Below the pieces are notes generated by a model, which saw only the letters and a program-made list of their open reading frames with translations, was not told where the DNA came from and did not search any database. Both the position numbers and the translations under genes were made by a program. From Lentisphaeria bacterium (GTDB lineage: Bacteria; Verrucomicrobiota; Lentisphaeria; Victivallales; GWF2-50-93), in assembly GCA_020056205.1 (NCBI GenBank), contig JAGVIF010000182.1:1-7506 (forward strand): DNA of 7,506 nt, read 5' to 3'. Of the stretch, positions 1-7,221 are shown one piece after another; position 1 is the stretch's first letter; each line of letters opens with the position of its first letter.

Positions 1-779
1 AGCTCTTTTACGAGCGGATTGTTGGGGTATTCTGTTTTGAGATTTTCCGCGAACTTCATTCCCCTGTTATCCTGCATATCCTTAAGCGTGTTGGCTATTT
101 GCAGGAGAGCTCTCGGCCTTTCCTTGTTTTCCTGTGAAAAAAGCAGGGCGGTTCTCATAAACATCAGAACGGCGTCTTTCTTCTTGTTCTGTTTGAGAAG
201 GATTTCTCCTCTTGAGTTGAATCCGAAAGCAGCGATATCGTCGTCATTTGACTCGCCGAGTTCCGAGAGGATATTGAGGGCGTCGTCAAACTTGTCGGTT
301 TCTATGTACAGGTTCGCGAGGAGTTTTTTCGCGTCGTAAAATTCGGCGGCCTTGTCCTGATCGAGCAGTTCATATTTGTCAAGGGCTTTGAGACGGTCTA
401 TCGCTTCCTGTTTTTTCCCTTGTCCGTTGAAGGCTGCGGCTTCCCCGTAAATGCAAAGGGCGTCATAACCCACAAATTTATATAAATCGTAAAGTTTTCT
501 GAATTCGGCTGACGCTTCCTGATATTTTTTTGACGAAAGCATTTTTTCGGCGGCGGCTATCTCGGCCGGTTTTTCCGTCAGTCTCGCGTAGGAATAGTCC
601 GAAGCTTTTATTTTCCCCTGCACGGCGCCCTGCACTACCCACAGATCTCCGTTGGTCTCGGCTTTTTTAAATTCGCCTTTTGCGGTTGTCCCGTCTTTTT
701 TTGTTACTACGCAGATATTGGCTTCCAGCGAAAGGGCTCCGCAAAAAACCAAGACGGCGGCAAAAATGGAAAGTTTCAT
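1..779 (-). CDS. Exported TPR-repeat protein, 3' end missing
   Basis: This reading frame is open from the ATG at 779 to the window edge, giving 259 residues with no stop, so the C-terminus lies outside. The first 20 residues (MKLSIFAAVLVFCGALSLEA) look like a Sec signal peptide ending in a plausible signal peptidase I site. Residues 21-66 form a glycine- and valine-rich, probably beta segment (TKKDGTTAKGEF, then DLWVVQGAVQGKIKASDY). From about residue 72 on it is helical with TPR-like repeats (roughly 72-105, 143-175, 184-217, 221-255; for example AEFYDAKKLLANLYIETDKF). An in-frame ATG at 785 also exists, but the AAGGGG at 787-792 is 7 nt from 779 and only 1 nt from 785, so 779 is preferred. 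It follows the large TPR gene by 27 bp and is probably co-transcribed. TPRs bind proteins, and the partner is unknown. A role as a periplasmic scaffold is inference. Confidence 0.85.
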   Translation of the reverse strand, partial: MKLSIFAAVLVFCGALSLEANICVVTKKDGTTAKGEFKKAETNGDLWVVQGAVQGKIKASDYSYARLTEKPAEIAAAEKMLSSKKYQEASAEFRKLYDLYKFVGYDALCIYGEAAAFNGQGKKQEAIDRLKALDKYELLDQDKAAEFYDAKKLLANLYIETDKFDDALNILSELGESNDDDIAAFGFNSRGEILLKQNKKKDAVLMFMRTALLFSQENKERPRALLQIANTLKDMQDNRGMKFAENLKTEYPNNPLVKE

Positions 780-786
780 TTTCATA

Positions 787-792
787 CCCCTT
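787..792 (-). promoter_or_regulatory. Ribosome binding site deciding the start at 779
   Basis: On the minus strand this reads AAGGGG. It sits 7 nt before the ATG at 779 but 1 nt before the in-frame ATG at 785, which favours the downstream ATG as the true start of the partial TPR gene. Confidence 0.6.
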
Positions 793-806
793 ATTTTAAT
801 AGTTGT

Positions 807-3800
807 TTATAATTTGTCAATCTCTTCTTTAAATTTTCCTTTTGGAAAATACTTTTTATATTTTTCGAGCAATTTTTGTTTTTCGTCCTTGGAGCCGAGC
901 TTCGCATAACAAATCGCGGCTTTATAGACGGCATATTCTATCCATTCCATCTGCCCCGCGCGCTCTTCAATCGGAAGTTCTTTTACTCTGTCGTCGCCGC
1001 TCCATGAGTCAATGTCTGTTATCGCCAGCATGTTAAAAGCGCCCAGCGCATTTTTAAACTCGTTCTGATCAATGTATGTGTCTCCAATCATGCATTGCGC
1101 CTTGAAATATACGGAATTTTTCTTTGCTCCCATTGCCGCCATTGTGATGTCGCTGTAGTCTGACAAAGCGTTTTTGTAGTTTTTCAATGCTCTATACGCG
1201 AGTCCCCGTGAAAATTTTGCCTGATAGAAGTATGGGGTTTTATCGTTCTTCAGCAAAGCGTCAAGATAATTTACGGCATCTTGGTGGATTCCGCTCCAAT
1301 AGGCGGCGGCGGCGCTGTCAAAAAGGAGCTTTTCTTTAATTATCCCTATGATATTCTTTTGTTCATTTGGTTTTGCCGCGATTTCCGCGGCCTTCACCTT
1401 TCCGATCCAGTCCGTCAACTCCGGTTTTTCGATTTTATTAAGGAGAATTTGGGATGCCATTAGAGCTGTCTCGGCTCCTGTTTTGGGGTGTGTTCCGCCG
1501 CAGTCGGAGAGATTTTCAGCCACCCACCTTAGATCAGAAATGGAAATTTCAGCTTTCTGATCGAGCATTTTCCTGAACACCTCAATGCTTTTCTCATATT
1601 TTTTTATCTCATACATGCTTTTGGCAAGAGTAGGCACAGCCTGTTTGCCTTCTTTGCTGTCGGGAAATTTCACGGAGAGTTCCTCAAGGATCTTCGCCGC
1701 GTCTTCAAATTTGTTTATTTCCCCGTAGAGGACTCCAAGCCTTGACATGCTTACCGGAGTTTGTTTGCCCTGCGGATATGCGGAAATGAATTTTTTGAAA
1801 TATTCTACGGCCTTTTCTTTTTCATTGAGACCGTCGTATGCCCATCCTGTCAGCGCTGAAATACTTTCTTTGGCGGAAGTAGTTTTTTTAGAGATGTCGC
1901 TATCAAGGATTCCACCTTTGGATGTCATTTGCACGAATTCTTCGCACTGCTTGAGCGTTTCTTTGTAGTATTTGATGGAATCAGCTTCGAGTTCTTGAAC
2001 CTTCTTTTTCGCGTCTTCGGCCGTCATCTCTTTTTCTGCGGCGGGCGCCGGTTTATTCGTGTCGTCGTCAAGAATTTCGGGTATTCCCTTTTCTTTTTCA
2101 GTCCGAACCGGGAGTTGAACCGCTTCAAGCATAAGGGCTTTTTCTTTTAAAGCCTTCGCTTCTTTTTCTTTTGAATCGGCAAATTGAAAGTATGCCTCCG
2201 CCGTTCTGAGCTTGGCGTCGGCAATGTCTCCAAGCTGAATTTTATCCTTCGGCGCTTTTGACTCCCTTGCGCAGAAATCAAGAAAGGACTGCGCCGCCTC
2301 AAAATATTGCCTTGAGTTGAAGTAGCACCAGCCAAGCAGATAAAAAGAACTCGTCCCGTACTCGGTGTGCTGGAAGTTGCCTATGATGTTTTTGTAATAC
2401 GGGATCGCGTCAACAAAGGCCTGCCTTGCTTCGTTGTTTTTGCTCGCTCTTTCCTGTCCTATCGGGAGAGTTTTGGCTTGTTTTGCCAAGTCGGCGGCCT
2501 TGTCATAAAAATATTTTGCGACCCTTGCCGAAATCGCGCCGGCATATTGATCTGTCGGACAGGTCTTCAGGTAGTGCCTGTATAAGACCATAGCCTCGCT
2601 GATTTCATTTTTCTTCCACAAATATTCGCCCGTCTGCAGGAGAGTCGCCGGAGTTTTTTCATATCTTGGAAAATAGTCGCCGAGATATGACGCCAGAGCC
2701 ATGGCCTCAAGGGCCTGGTCGGTTTTAACATAGCAGTATGCAAGTATTGAAATATTTTCCGAAGCTTGCGCGCCGGTTCTTGACTTTTTTATTTCTTCAA
2801 GATAAGGAGGTATGGCTTGCGCGAACTTTCCGTCCTGATAGAGCCTGTCAGCTTCTTTCTTCTTAAAGGAAACCACCCTGCTCAATTTTTTGAGGACGGC
2901 TTCAGGGATGGTGATTTTTTTTCCAAGTTTTTCGAGCTTTTCCCTGCAATCGCTGAAGCCGCTTATAACCTCCTCATATTTCGGAAACTTTTCGTGTTTA
3001 AGCAAAATGGAATAAAATTTCTGGACAGCCTTGCCGTTCAATTTAATTTTTTCCTCGTCGGAAGACGCTTTTGCCGCTTGAGCCTGATATATCCGGCCTT
3101 CAATAAAAGTTGCGAGAACGGAGGGGGCTTGGGACTCTATGCGCTCCTTTTTATAGCCTTCGTCAAAGCCGTTTATTATCGCCGCCGTTTTTTCTCCGGT
3201 CAGAATTTGCAGGGCGTCGGAATATCTTTCAAGTATGTATAAGGCCCTTGTCTTTTCAACGTAGGAAAGGGCGGCGATAGAGTCTATTCCGGCCCATAGA
3301 AGTTCCTCAAGCGGTTTAAAGGCGTCGTTTGCAAGCGGCTGCCAGCCGGTCTTTCCATCTTCCTTTAATTTCTCCGCAGTATCAAGTTTTGTCTGTATTG
3401 AGAGCAACATTCCTTCTCTGTCGCCGAAAGGGGATTGAGTTGTTTCGTCTTTCTCCGCAAGCGCCTCTCTGTATTTAACAACTTTTGCCGCCTCGGTAGC
3501 CTGCCCTTTTTCTTTGTAGCAATAGAGAAGATAGTTTAGAGCTTCGATGAAATCATTTTTCCCGTCTTCATCCTTCGGCGGATCGGCGAGTTTAACTTTA
3601 AAATAACCTTCCAGAGCTGTTATGCCGATATCAAGCTTCGCCCTTTTTATGGCTTCAATGCCCATCACCCTCCTTGAATCGGGATAATAGGGGCTCGAAC
3701 TTGCGATGGAGTTTATCGTTTTTTCCCCGTCGTCTATTTTTCCGTTCGTGAATTGTGTAAGGCCTATTTGAATCTTGATCACGTCCGCTTCGGAAGGATT

Positions 3801-3977
3801 TTCCTGCATTGTCTTCTCGAGCAGATAAAGAGAGTAATCGAACATCTTCAATTCGTTGAGTTTTTTTGACAACGCGATCGCGGTTTTTACGTCAGGATTA
3901 TCTGCGGAAAGCCCTTCCATCCCTGTGAATATCAGCGCTAAAACGAGAACCATCAGAAAACTGAAATTTCTTTTCAT
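807..3977 (-). CDS. Large exported TPR-repeat protein (1056 aa)
   Basis: A long uninterrupted frame with an N-terminal signal peptide: basic MKRN, then a hydrophobic FSFLMVLVLALIFTGM core, and likely cleavage near residue 25 (GLSA/DN). The mature protein is almost wholly helical, with many degenerate TPR-like repeats. The clearest are around residues 32-62, 371-401, 442-475, 543-575, 703-736 (GWAYDGLNEKEKAVEYFKKF), 740-774, 777-807, 916-946 (GLAYRALKNYKNALSDY) and 955-985. A charged low-complexity linker rich in Lys, Glu, Ala and Asp lies at about 600-665 and separates two repeat blocks. No enzymatic motif or C-terminal membrane anchor is visible. TPR solenoids of this size usually hold protein complexes together, so a periplasmic scaffold is a reasonable inference, but I do not recognise a named family. 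It lies 22 bp after yjbQ and 27 bp before the second TPR gene. A GGAGA at 3988-3992 lies 10 nt before the start. Confidence 0.88.
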   Translation of the reverse strand: MKRNFSFLMVLVLALIFTGMEGLSADNPDVKTAIALSKKLNELKMFDYSLYLLEKTMQENPSEADVIKIQIGLTQFTNGKIDDGEKTINSIASSSPYYPDSRRVMGIEAIKRAKLDIGITALEGYFKVKLADPPKDEDGKNDFIEALNYLLYCYKEKGQATEAAKVVKYREALAEKDETTQSPFGDREGMLLSIQTKLDTAEKLKEDGKTGWQPLANDAFKPLEELLWAGIDSIAALSYVEKTRALYILERYSDALQILTGEKTAAIINGFDEGYKKERIESQAPSVLATFIEGRIYQAQAAKASSDEEKIKLNGKAVQKFYSILLKHEKFPKYEEVISGFSDCREKLEKLGKKITIPEAVLKKLSRVVSFKKKEADRLYQDGKFAQAIPPYLEEIKKSRTGAQASENISILAYCYVKTDQALEAMALASYLGDYFPRYEKTPATLLQTGEYLWKKNEISEAMVLYRHYLKTCPTDQYAGAISARVAKYFYDKAADLAKQAKTLPIGQERASKNNEARQAFVDAIPYYKNIIGNFQHTEYGTSSFYLLGWCYFNSRQYFEAAQSFLDFCARESKAPKDKIQLGDIADAKLRTAEAYFQFADSKEKEAKALKEKALMLEAVQLPVRTEKEKGIPEILDDDTNKPAPAAEKEMTAEDAKKKVQELEADSIKYYKETLKQCEEFVQMTSKGGILDSDISKKTTSAKESISALTGWAYDGLNEKEKAVEYFKKFISAYPQGKQTPVSMSRLGVLYGEINKFEDAAKILEELSVKFPDSKEGKQAVPTLAKSMYEIKKYEKSIEVFRKMLDQKAEISISDLRWVAENLSDCGGTHPKTGAETALMASQILLNKIEKPELTDWIGKVKAAEIAAKPNEQKNIIGIIKEKLLFDSAAAAYWSGIHQDAVNYLDALLKNDKTPYFYQAKFSRGLAYRALKNYKNALSDYSDITMAAMGAKKNSVYFKAQCMIGDTYIDQNEFKNALGAFNMLAITDIDSWSGDDRVKELPIEERAGQMEWIEYAVYKAAICYAKLGSKDEKQKLLEKYKKYFPKGKFKEEIDKL

Positions 3978-3999
3978 CCGTATTAAGTCTCCGTTTTAT

Positions 4000-4392
4000 T
4001 TATTTCAAGAAAGTTATTTCGACTGCCCTGTCTCTCGGTCCATCAAATTCGCAGAGACATACGCCCTGCCATGTTCCAAGACAAAGCCTGCCGTTTCTCA
4101 CCGGAATTGTCTGGGAAACGCCCACGAGCGAGGTCTTTATATGAGAATCACTGTTGCCTTCACCGTGTTTGTAGGATATTTTTCTCGCCGGAACCATTTC
4201 CTCCAGATGAGAGAGAATGTCTGAAAACACATCCGGATCGGCATTTTCATTGATGGTTATGCCGACGGTGGTGTGTTTCGAGAAAACATTGCACACGCCG
4301 TCGACCATCTCTTTAGGAACAAGCTTCTGAACGTCCCCGCTGATGTCTATCATCTGTGTTCTCTTTGAGCTCGAAATACTGATGCTCGGCAT
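4000..4392 (-). CDS. yjbQ: YjbQ / UPF0047 family protein
   Basis: This 130-residue protein matches the UPF0047 (YjbQ) family along its whole length. Visible family motifs are SKHTTVGITINENADPDV (38-55), YKHGEGNSDSHIKTSL (74-89), LGTWQG (105-110) and CEFDGPR (114-120). The conserved histidines H40, H76 and H84 and the acidic residues near them probably form the metal or active-site pocket. E. coli YjbQ has been reported to have weak thiamine phosphate synthase activity, but the physiological role of the family is not settled. The frame extends upstream to a TTG at 4443. I chose the ATG at 4392 because it gives the normal family length, and the extra 17 residues (MFFRQDFADF...) show no family similarity. 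There is no signal peptide, so the protein is cytoplasmic. It appears to be the first gene of a unit with the two TPR genes, which is an odd association with no obvious functional link. Confidence 0.9.
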   Translation of the reverse strand: MPSISISSSKRTQMIDISGDVQKLVPKEMVDGVCNVFSKHTTVGITINENADPDVFSDILSHLEEMVPARKISYKHGEGNSDSHIKTSLVGVSQTIPVRNGRLCLGTWQGVCLCEFDGPRDRAVEITFLK

Positions 4393-4450
4393 ATTTCCAT
4401 CCGATTTTGGTTTAAAGTCCGCGAAATCCTGACGAAAAAACAATCCTCGA

Positions 4451-4478
4451 CATATAATCGTCCCAACGTTAAAATCAA
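4451..4478 (-). promoter_or_regulatory. Possible sigma-70 promoter of the yjbQ-TPR operon
   Basis: On the minus strand TTGATT (4473-4478) and TATATG (4451-4456) are separated by 16 bp, each matching the consensus at 4 of 6 positions. Transcription would start near 4444, just downstream of the msrBA stop and about 50 nt before the chosen yjbQ ATG. The gap is very AT-rich, so a chance match is quite possible. Read-through from msrBA is the alternative, because no terminator hairpin is visible between the two genes. Confidence 0.35.
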
Positions 4479-4496
4479 ATTTAATTTTATTTTATT

Positions 4497-5402
4497 TTAA
4501 TCGAATCTTTTCACCCTCGCGTGACAATACGGTTTTTTTTCGGTTTTAAGGTAGTATTTTCTGTGATATTCCTCAGCGGGAAAAAAAGACCCGGACTCTG
4601 ACACTTCGGTGCGGACGTTTAACCCTTTGCTTTTTAATATCTCAATTAACTTCAGAACTGTCCTCTTTTGCTCTTCATCAGACGCGAATATAGCTGAACG
4701 ATATTGGGTTCCGATGTCAGGCCCCTGCCGATTTTTCTGCGCGGGATCATGTATCTCAAAAAATATCCTTGCCAATTTCTCAAAATCGCTTTTATCTTTG
4801 TCAAAAATAATCATTACAGTTTCCGCGTGCCCGGTCTTCCCGGAACAAACTTCCTTGTAGGTCGGATTGTCCCCCTTCCCTCCCATGTAGCCGGGAATAG
4901 CGAGAATTACGCCGTCCTCATTCATGAAATAATATTCCACACCCCAGAAACAGCCCCCTGCGAAAAATGCCTTGCCGATTCTGTTTTCCGGGATGAAATC
5001 AAGCGAAATAGAATTTACGCAATGACGGAGATTCTTTTCCGTAAGCTTCTCCCCTTTAAAGACATGCCCGAGATGCGCTCCACAGCGCGAACACAGTATT
5101 TCCGTCCTTTTCCCGTCCGCATCAGCCTTGCGTTCCACAGCTCCCTCTATTTCATCGTCGAAAGACGGCCAGCCGCAATCCGATCTGAATTTGTTTTTCG
5201 AACTGTAGAGCCCGAGCCCGCATCTCTTGCAGGCATATATGCCGGATTCAAAGAGCCCGGCATATTTTCCCGAAAAGGGTTTTTCCGTGCCCTTTTCAAT
5301 AATAACCCTGCCCTCTTCAGGCGTCAACTCATTCAGTCTCACAGGCTCAGCCCTTCCTGAAAATATTATTAAAAAAAGGAATGTGCGTAAAATATTTTTC
5401 AT
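4497..5402 (-). CDS. msrBA: Exported methionine sulfoxide reductase MsrB-MsrA fusion
   Basis: This bifunctional enzyme reduces both diastereomers of methionine sulfoxide in oxidised proteins. Residues 1-18 (MKNILRTFLFLIIFSGRA) are a likely Sec signal peptide without a lipobox, so it should act in the periplasm. The MsrB domain (about 22-138) has four zinc-type cysteines (C58, C61, C104, C107), DCGWPSF with C76, GAHLGHVF (108-115) and RHCVNS with C128, the expected catalytic cysteine; C76 is the expected resolving one. The MsrA domain (about 143-301) has GGCFWG with catalytic C151, YKEVCSGKTGHAE (182-194), YRSAIF (234-239) and EEYHRKYY (277-284). C293 near the C-terminus is the likely resolving cysteine. 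All key residues are present in both halves. An in-frame stop at 5415-5417 leaves the ATG at 5402 as the only ATG start. No Shine-Dalgarno sequence is properly spaced before it; the nearest GGAG is 18 nt away. A thioredoxin-like electron donor in the periplasm would be needed, and none is seen here. Confidence 0.95.
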   Translation of the reverse strand: MKNILRTFLFLIIFSGRAEPVRLNELTPEEGRVIIEKGTEKPFSGKYAGLFESGIYACKRCGLGLYSSKNKFRSDCGWPSFDDEIEGAVERKADADGKRTEILCSRCGAHLGHVFKGEKLTEKNLRHCVNSISLDFIPENRIGKAFFAGGCFWGVEYYFMNEDGVILAIPGYMGGKGDNPTYKEVCSGKTGHAETVMIIFDKDKSDFEKLARIFFEIHDPAQKNRQGPDIGTQYRSAIFASDEEQKRTVLKLIEILKSKGLNVRTEVSESGSFFPAEEYHRKYYLKTEKKPYCHARVKRFD

Positions 5403-5449
5403 TTGTGCGCTAAATTAATGCTCCAAAACTATAAACCGAGAAGGCTGAC
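5403..5449. promoter_or_regulatory. Divergent msrBA/murJ intergenic region
   Basis: Only 47 bp separate the two divergent start codons. The region holds the -10 box of the msrBA promoter and the murJ ribosome binding site. For murJ a TATAAA at 5430-5435 is visible, but it has no -35 partner at proper spacing and would leave an 8-nt leader, so I cannot place a murJ promoter here. It may lie within the 5' part of msrBA. Confidence 0.6.
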
Positions 5450-5456
5450 ATGTCAA
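5428..5456 (-). promoter_or_regulatory. Strong sigma-70-type promoter for msrBA
   Basis: On the minus strand a perfect TTGACA (-35, 5451-5456) is followed after exactly 17 bp by TATAGT (-10, 5428-5433), a 5 of 6 match. Transcription should begin near 5421, giving a leader of about 19 nt before the msrBA ATG. The -35 box overlaps the murJ start codon (5450-5452) and its second codon, and the spacer covers the murJ ribosome binding site. RNA polymerase bound here would cover the start of murJ. Confidence 0.7.
5438..5444 (+). promoter_or_regulatory. Ribosome binding site of murJ
   Basis: GAGAAGG ends 5 nt before the ATG at 5450, which supports that ATG as the murJ start. Confidence 0.65.
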
Positions 5457-7045
5457 AATCGTTTTTGAAAAAAAGTTACGGAATATCGGCCGCGATAATA
5501 ATCTGCAGAATTCTCGGGCTTGCAAGAGAAATCCTGCTCGCGGGAATCTTTGGCGGCGGCGCGTTGATGTCGGCGTGGGGACTGGCTTTTATGACGCCAA
5601 ACCTCCTAAGGCGGCTCTTCGGCGAGGGCGCCCTTGGAACTTCAATAGTTCCTATCGTAACATACGCCATCGAAGAAGAGGGCGCGGAAAAAACGCGAAA
5701 AAAACTCGGCGCCATATATTTGACATTGTCCGTAATCCTGATGCTCATAGTGATTCTCTTCTCCGTCGCGGCGATTTTGTGCGAGCCCTTTGCTAAAGTC
5801 GAACGAGTCAAATTAGCGCTCGAACTGATACCATTGCTGATGCCATACGCATTTTTTATATGCATTATCGGGGCGATGTCGTCGGTACTCAACAGCGTCG
5901 GACGCTTTTTTTGGCCGGCCATCGGAACATTGAGCCTGAACATCGTGATGGTTCTTTGTCTTTTGTTCGTCTGCCCGCTTTTTGCCGGAAAAACAACTAT
6001 GCTCAAGGCGCTCGCTTTGTCTGTCGTCCTGTCCGGCGTCATTCAGCTCGTCTTCACCTCAATACTCCTCAAGGCCGCCGGAATGTTCCCTGAATTGCGA
6101 ATTTCGCAATTCTGGAAAGAGCCTGCGGTAAAGGAGTTATGGCAGTTGACCCTTCCGGCAATGATCGGGGCGTCCGCTCTGCAGATCAGTTTTGTGGTTG
6201 ACCGGACAATGGCGTGCTGGCTTGGCGATTACGCTGTTCCGGCTTTAAACTACAGCGACAGGATAATAGATATTCCCATTGGAATTTTTGCGGTCGCAAT
6301 GGCTGCCGTTGTTATGCCGGCTCTGTCAAAAAGCGCCGCCAGAAAAAACGATGATGAGCACAGCGAACAATTCATCTCGTCCCTGAAATCAATCTTCTTC
6401 CTTTCAATCCCGTCGGCAATCTTTATCTTCATCTTCAGCATTCCGATAGTGAGGCTCTTTTATATGAGGGGCGCGTTCGGGGAGAAAGAACTTGCGGAGA
6501 CGGTCTGGGCGATGAAATTTTACACGGCCGGAATTCCGTTCTTCTGCTCAGTCAAGATAATAAACTCGGCATTTCAATCCCGAAAGGACATGAAAACTCC
6601 GGTAAAGGTTTCCATCCTCTGCATAATCTTGAACATTCTACTCAATTATCTGCTGATGTTCAAACTGCGGCAGGGCGGCATCGCCCTTGCGACGGTAATA
6701 TCATCCTTCGCTAACTGCCTCATTTTGCTGCTTATCCTCAAGGCGAGGAATCCTGAAAGAAAATATGCGCCGCTCATTATTGAATTTTTCAAACTGTTAG
6801 TCTCTTCTTCTTCTGCTGCCGTCTGCGCGTTTTTCATCTATCATCTCCATTCTGGAAAACTATCCCTCAATATTTCCGTCCTTCCGCCCGATTTGCTCCC
6901 TCTCCTGTCCGCGGCTGCTTCTTTCGCAATCGTCTTCCTGCTCGCATCTTCCCTCACGGGATCAAAAGAATCCGCGATGATCCTTCAAGCGCTAAGCGTT
7001 AAGAAAATATTTAAGGCGGGTTCAGCCCACAACCCAGAAAAGTAA
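5450..7045 (+). CDS. murJ: Lipid II flippase MurJ (MviN family)
   Basis: This 531-residue integral membrane protein belongs to the MurJ/MviN branch of the MOP exporter superfamily, which flips lipid II across the inner membrane for peptidoglycan synthesis; E. coli MurJ has 511 residues. About 13 hydrophobic segments can be seen, against the family's 14. The N-terminal signature is clear: CRILGLARE (19-27), TPNLLRRLFGEGALG (49-63), and IVPIV (66-70). Arginines 20, 26 and 54 align with E. coli R18, R24 and R52. In the middle, YSDRIIDIPIGIFAVAMAAVVMPALSK (from 268) matches the conserved family segment, with R271 corresponding to E. coli R270, and QSRKDMKTPVK (376-386) matches the typical loop. 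By ungapped alignment the family aspartate at E. coli D39 is S41 here (GALMSAWGLAF). The ATG has a good ribosome binding site 5 nt upstream. The last residues (about 516-531) are polar and not obviously conserved. No convincing terminator follows; the DNA downstream is short-repeat DNA. Confidence 0.95.
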   Translation: MSKSFLKKSYGISAAIIICRILGLAREILLAGIFGGGALMSAWGLAFMTPNLLRRLFGEGALGTSIVPIVTYAIEEEGAEKTRKKLGAIYLTLSVILMLIVILFSVAAILCEPFAKVERVKLALELIPLLMPYAFFICIIGAMSSVLNSVGRFFWPAIGTLSLNIVMVLCLLFVCPLFAGKTTMLKALALSVVLSGVIQLVFTSILLKAAGMFPELRISQFWKEPAVKELWQLTLPAMIGASALQISFVVDRTMACWLGDYAVPALNYSDRIIDIPIGIFAVAMAAVVMPALSKSAARKNDDEHSEQFISSLKSIFFLSIPSAIFIFIFSIPIVRLFYMRGAFGEKELAETVWAMKFYTAGIPFFCSVKIINSAFQSRKDMKTPVKVSILCIILNILLNYLLMFKLRQGGIALATVISSFANCLILLLILKARNPERKYAPLIIEFFKLLVSSSSAAVCAFFIYHLHSGKLSLNISVLPPDLLPLLSAAASFAIVFLLASSLTGSKESAMILQALSVKKIFKAGSAHNPEK

Positions 7046-7052
7046 AGAAAGG

Positions 7053-7087
7053 GTTCACCGTTCAGGGTTCAGCGTTCAGCGTTCAGG
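7053..7087 (+). repeat. Tandem heptamer array GTTCAGS, 5 units
   Basis: Five head-to-tail 7-mers with no gaps: GTTCACC, GTTCAGG, GTTCAGC, GTTCAGC, GTTCAGG. A further GTTCAGC occurs at 7020-7026, inside the last codons of murJ. Confidence 0.95.
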
Positions 7088-7165
7088 ATAAATGAAGACG
7101 CGAGCAAAAAGAATAAAAAAAGAAGTTCTAAAGTGCGGAAGTTCGGGAATGCGAAAGTGAAAAAA

Positions 7166-7221
7166 GTAGAAAGGGGGAAGGCTAACGGCTAAAGACTGAA
7201 GGGAGAAGGAGAAAGTAGAAA
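7166..7221 (+). repeat. Degenerate purine-rich heptad array, 8 units
   Basis: Eight contiguous 7-bp units in fixed phase: GTAGAAA, GGGGGAA, GGCTAAC, GGCTAAA, GACTGAA, GGGAGAA, GGAGAAA, GTAGAAA. All eight start with G, have a purine at position 5 and A at position 6, and end in A or C; positions 2-4 vary freely. Upstream, at about 7125-7165, similar G-initiated words of 7-9 bp lack a constant period. Confidence 0.7.

Noticed and set aside
738..749. Lipoprotein signal at C13 of the partial TPR protein
   Set aside because: The residues before the cysteine (LVF) do not fit a lipobox; a signal peptidase I site after SLEA fits better.
2817..3242. 141-codon open frame on the plus strand inside the large TPR gene
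   Set aside because: Phenylalanine- and leucine-rich translation typical of the complement of a Lys/Glu-rich gene; no independent support.
4393..4443. TTG start extending yjbQ by 17 residues
   Set aside because: The extension has no family similarity, begins with a rare start codon and coincides with the probable transcription start; the ATG at 4392 gives the normal length.
4704..5360. Long open frame (218 codons) on the plus strand opposite msrBA
   Set aside because: It lies fully antisense to a clear MsrBA gene with all catalytic motifs, and its translation shows no recognisable family.
5403..5435. murJ promoter TTGTGC (5403) with TATAAA (5430)
   Set aside because: The spacing is 21 bp and the start site would leave an 8-nt leader that cuts off the ribosome binding site.
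5476..6042. 188-codon open frame on the minus strand inside murJ
   Set aside because: Antisense to the conserved N-terminal half of MurJ, with no family signature and no plausible upstream signals.
7018..7035. GGGTT/AACCC inverted repeat at the end of murJ as a terminator
   Set aside because: Only 5 bp of stem with an 8-nt loop, lying inside the coding region, and followed by A-rich rather than T-rich DNA.
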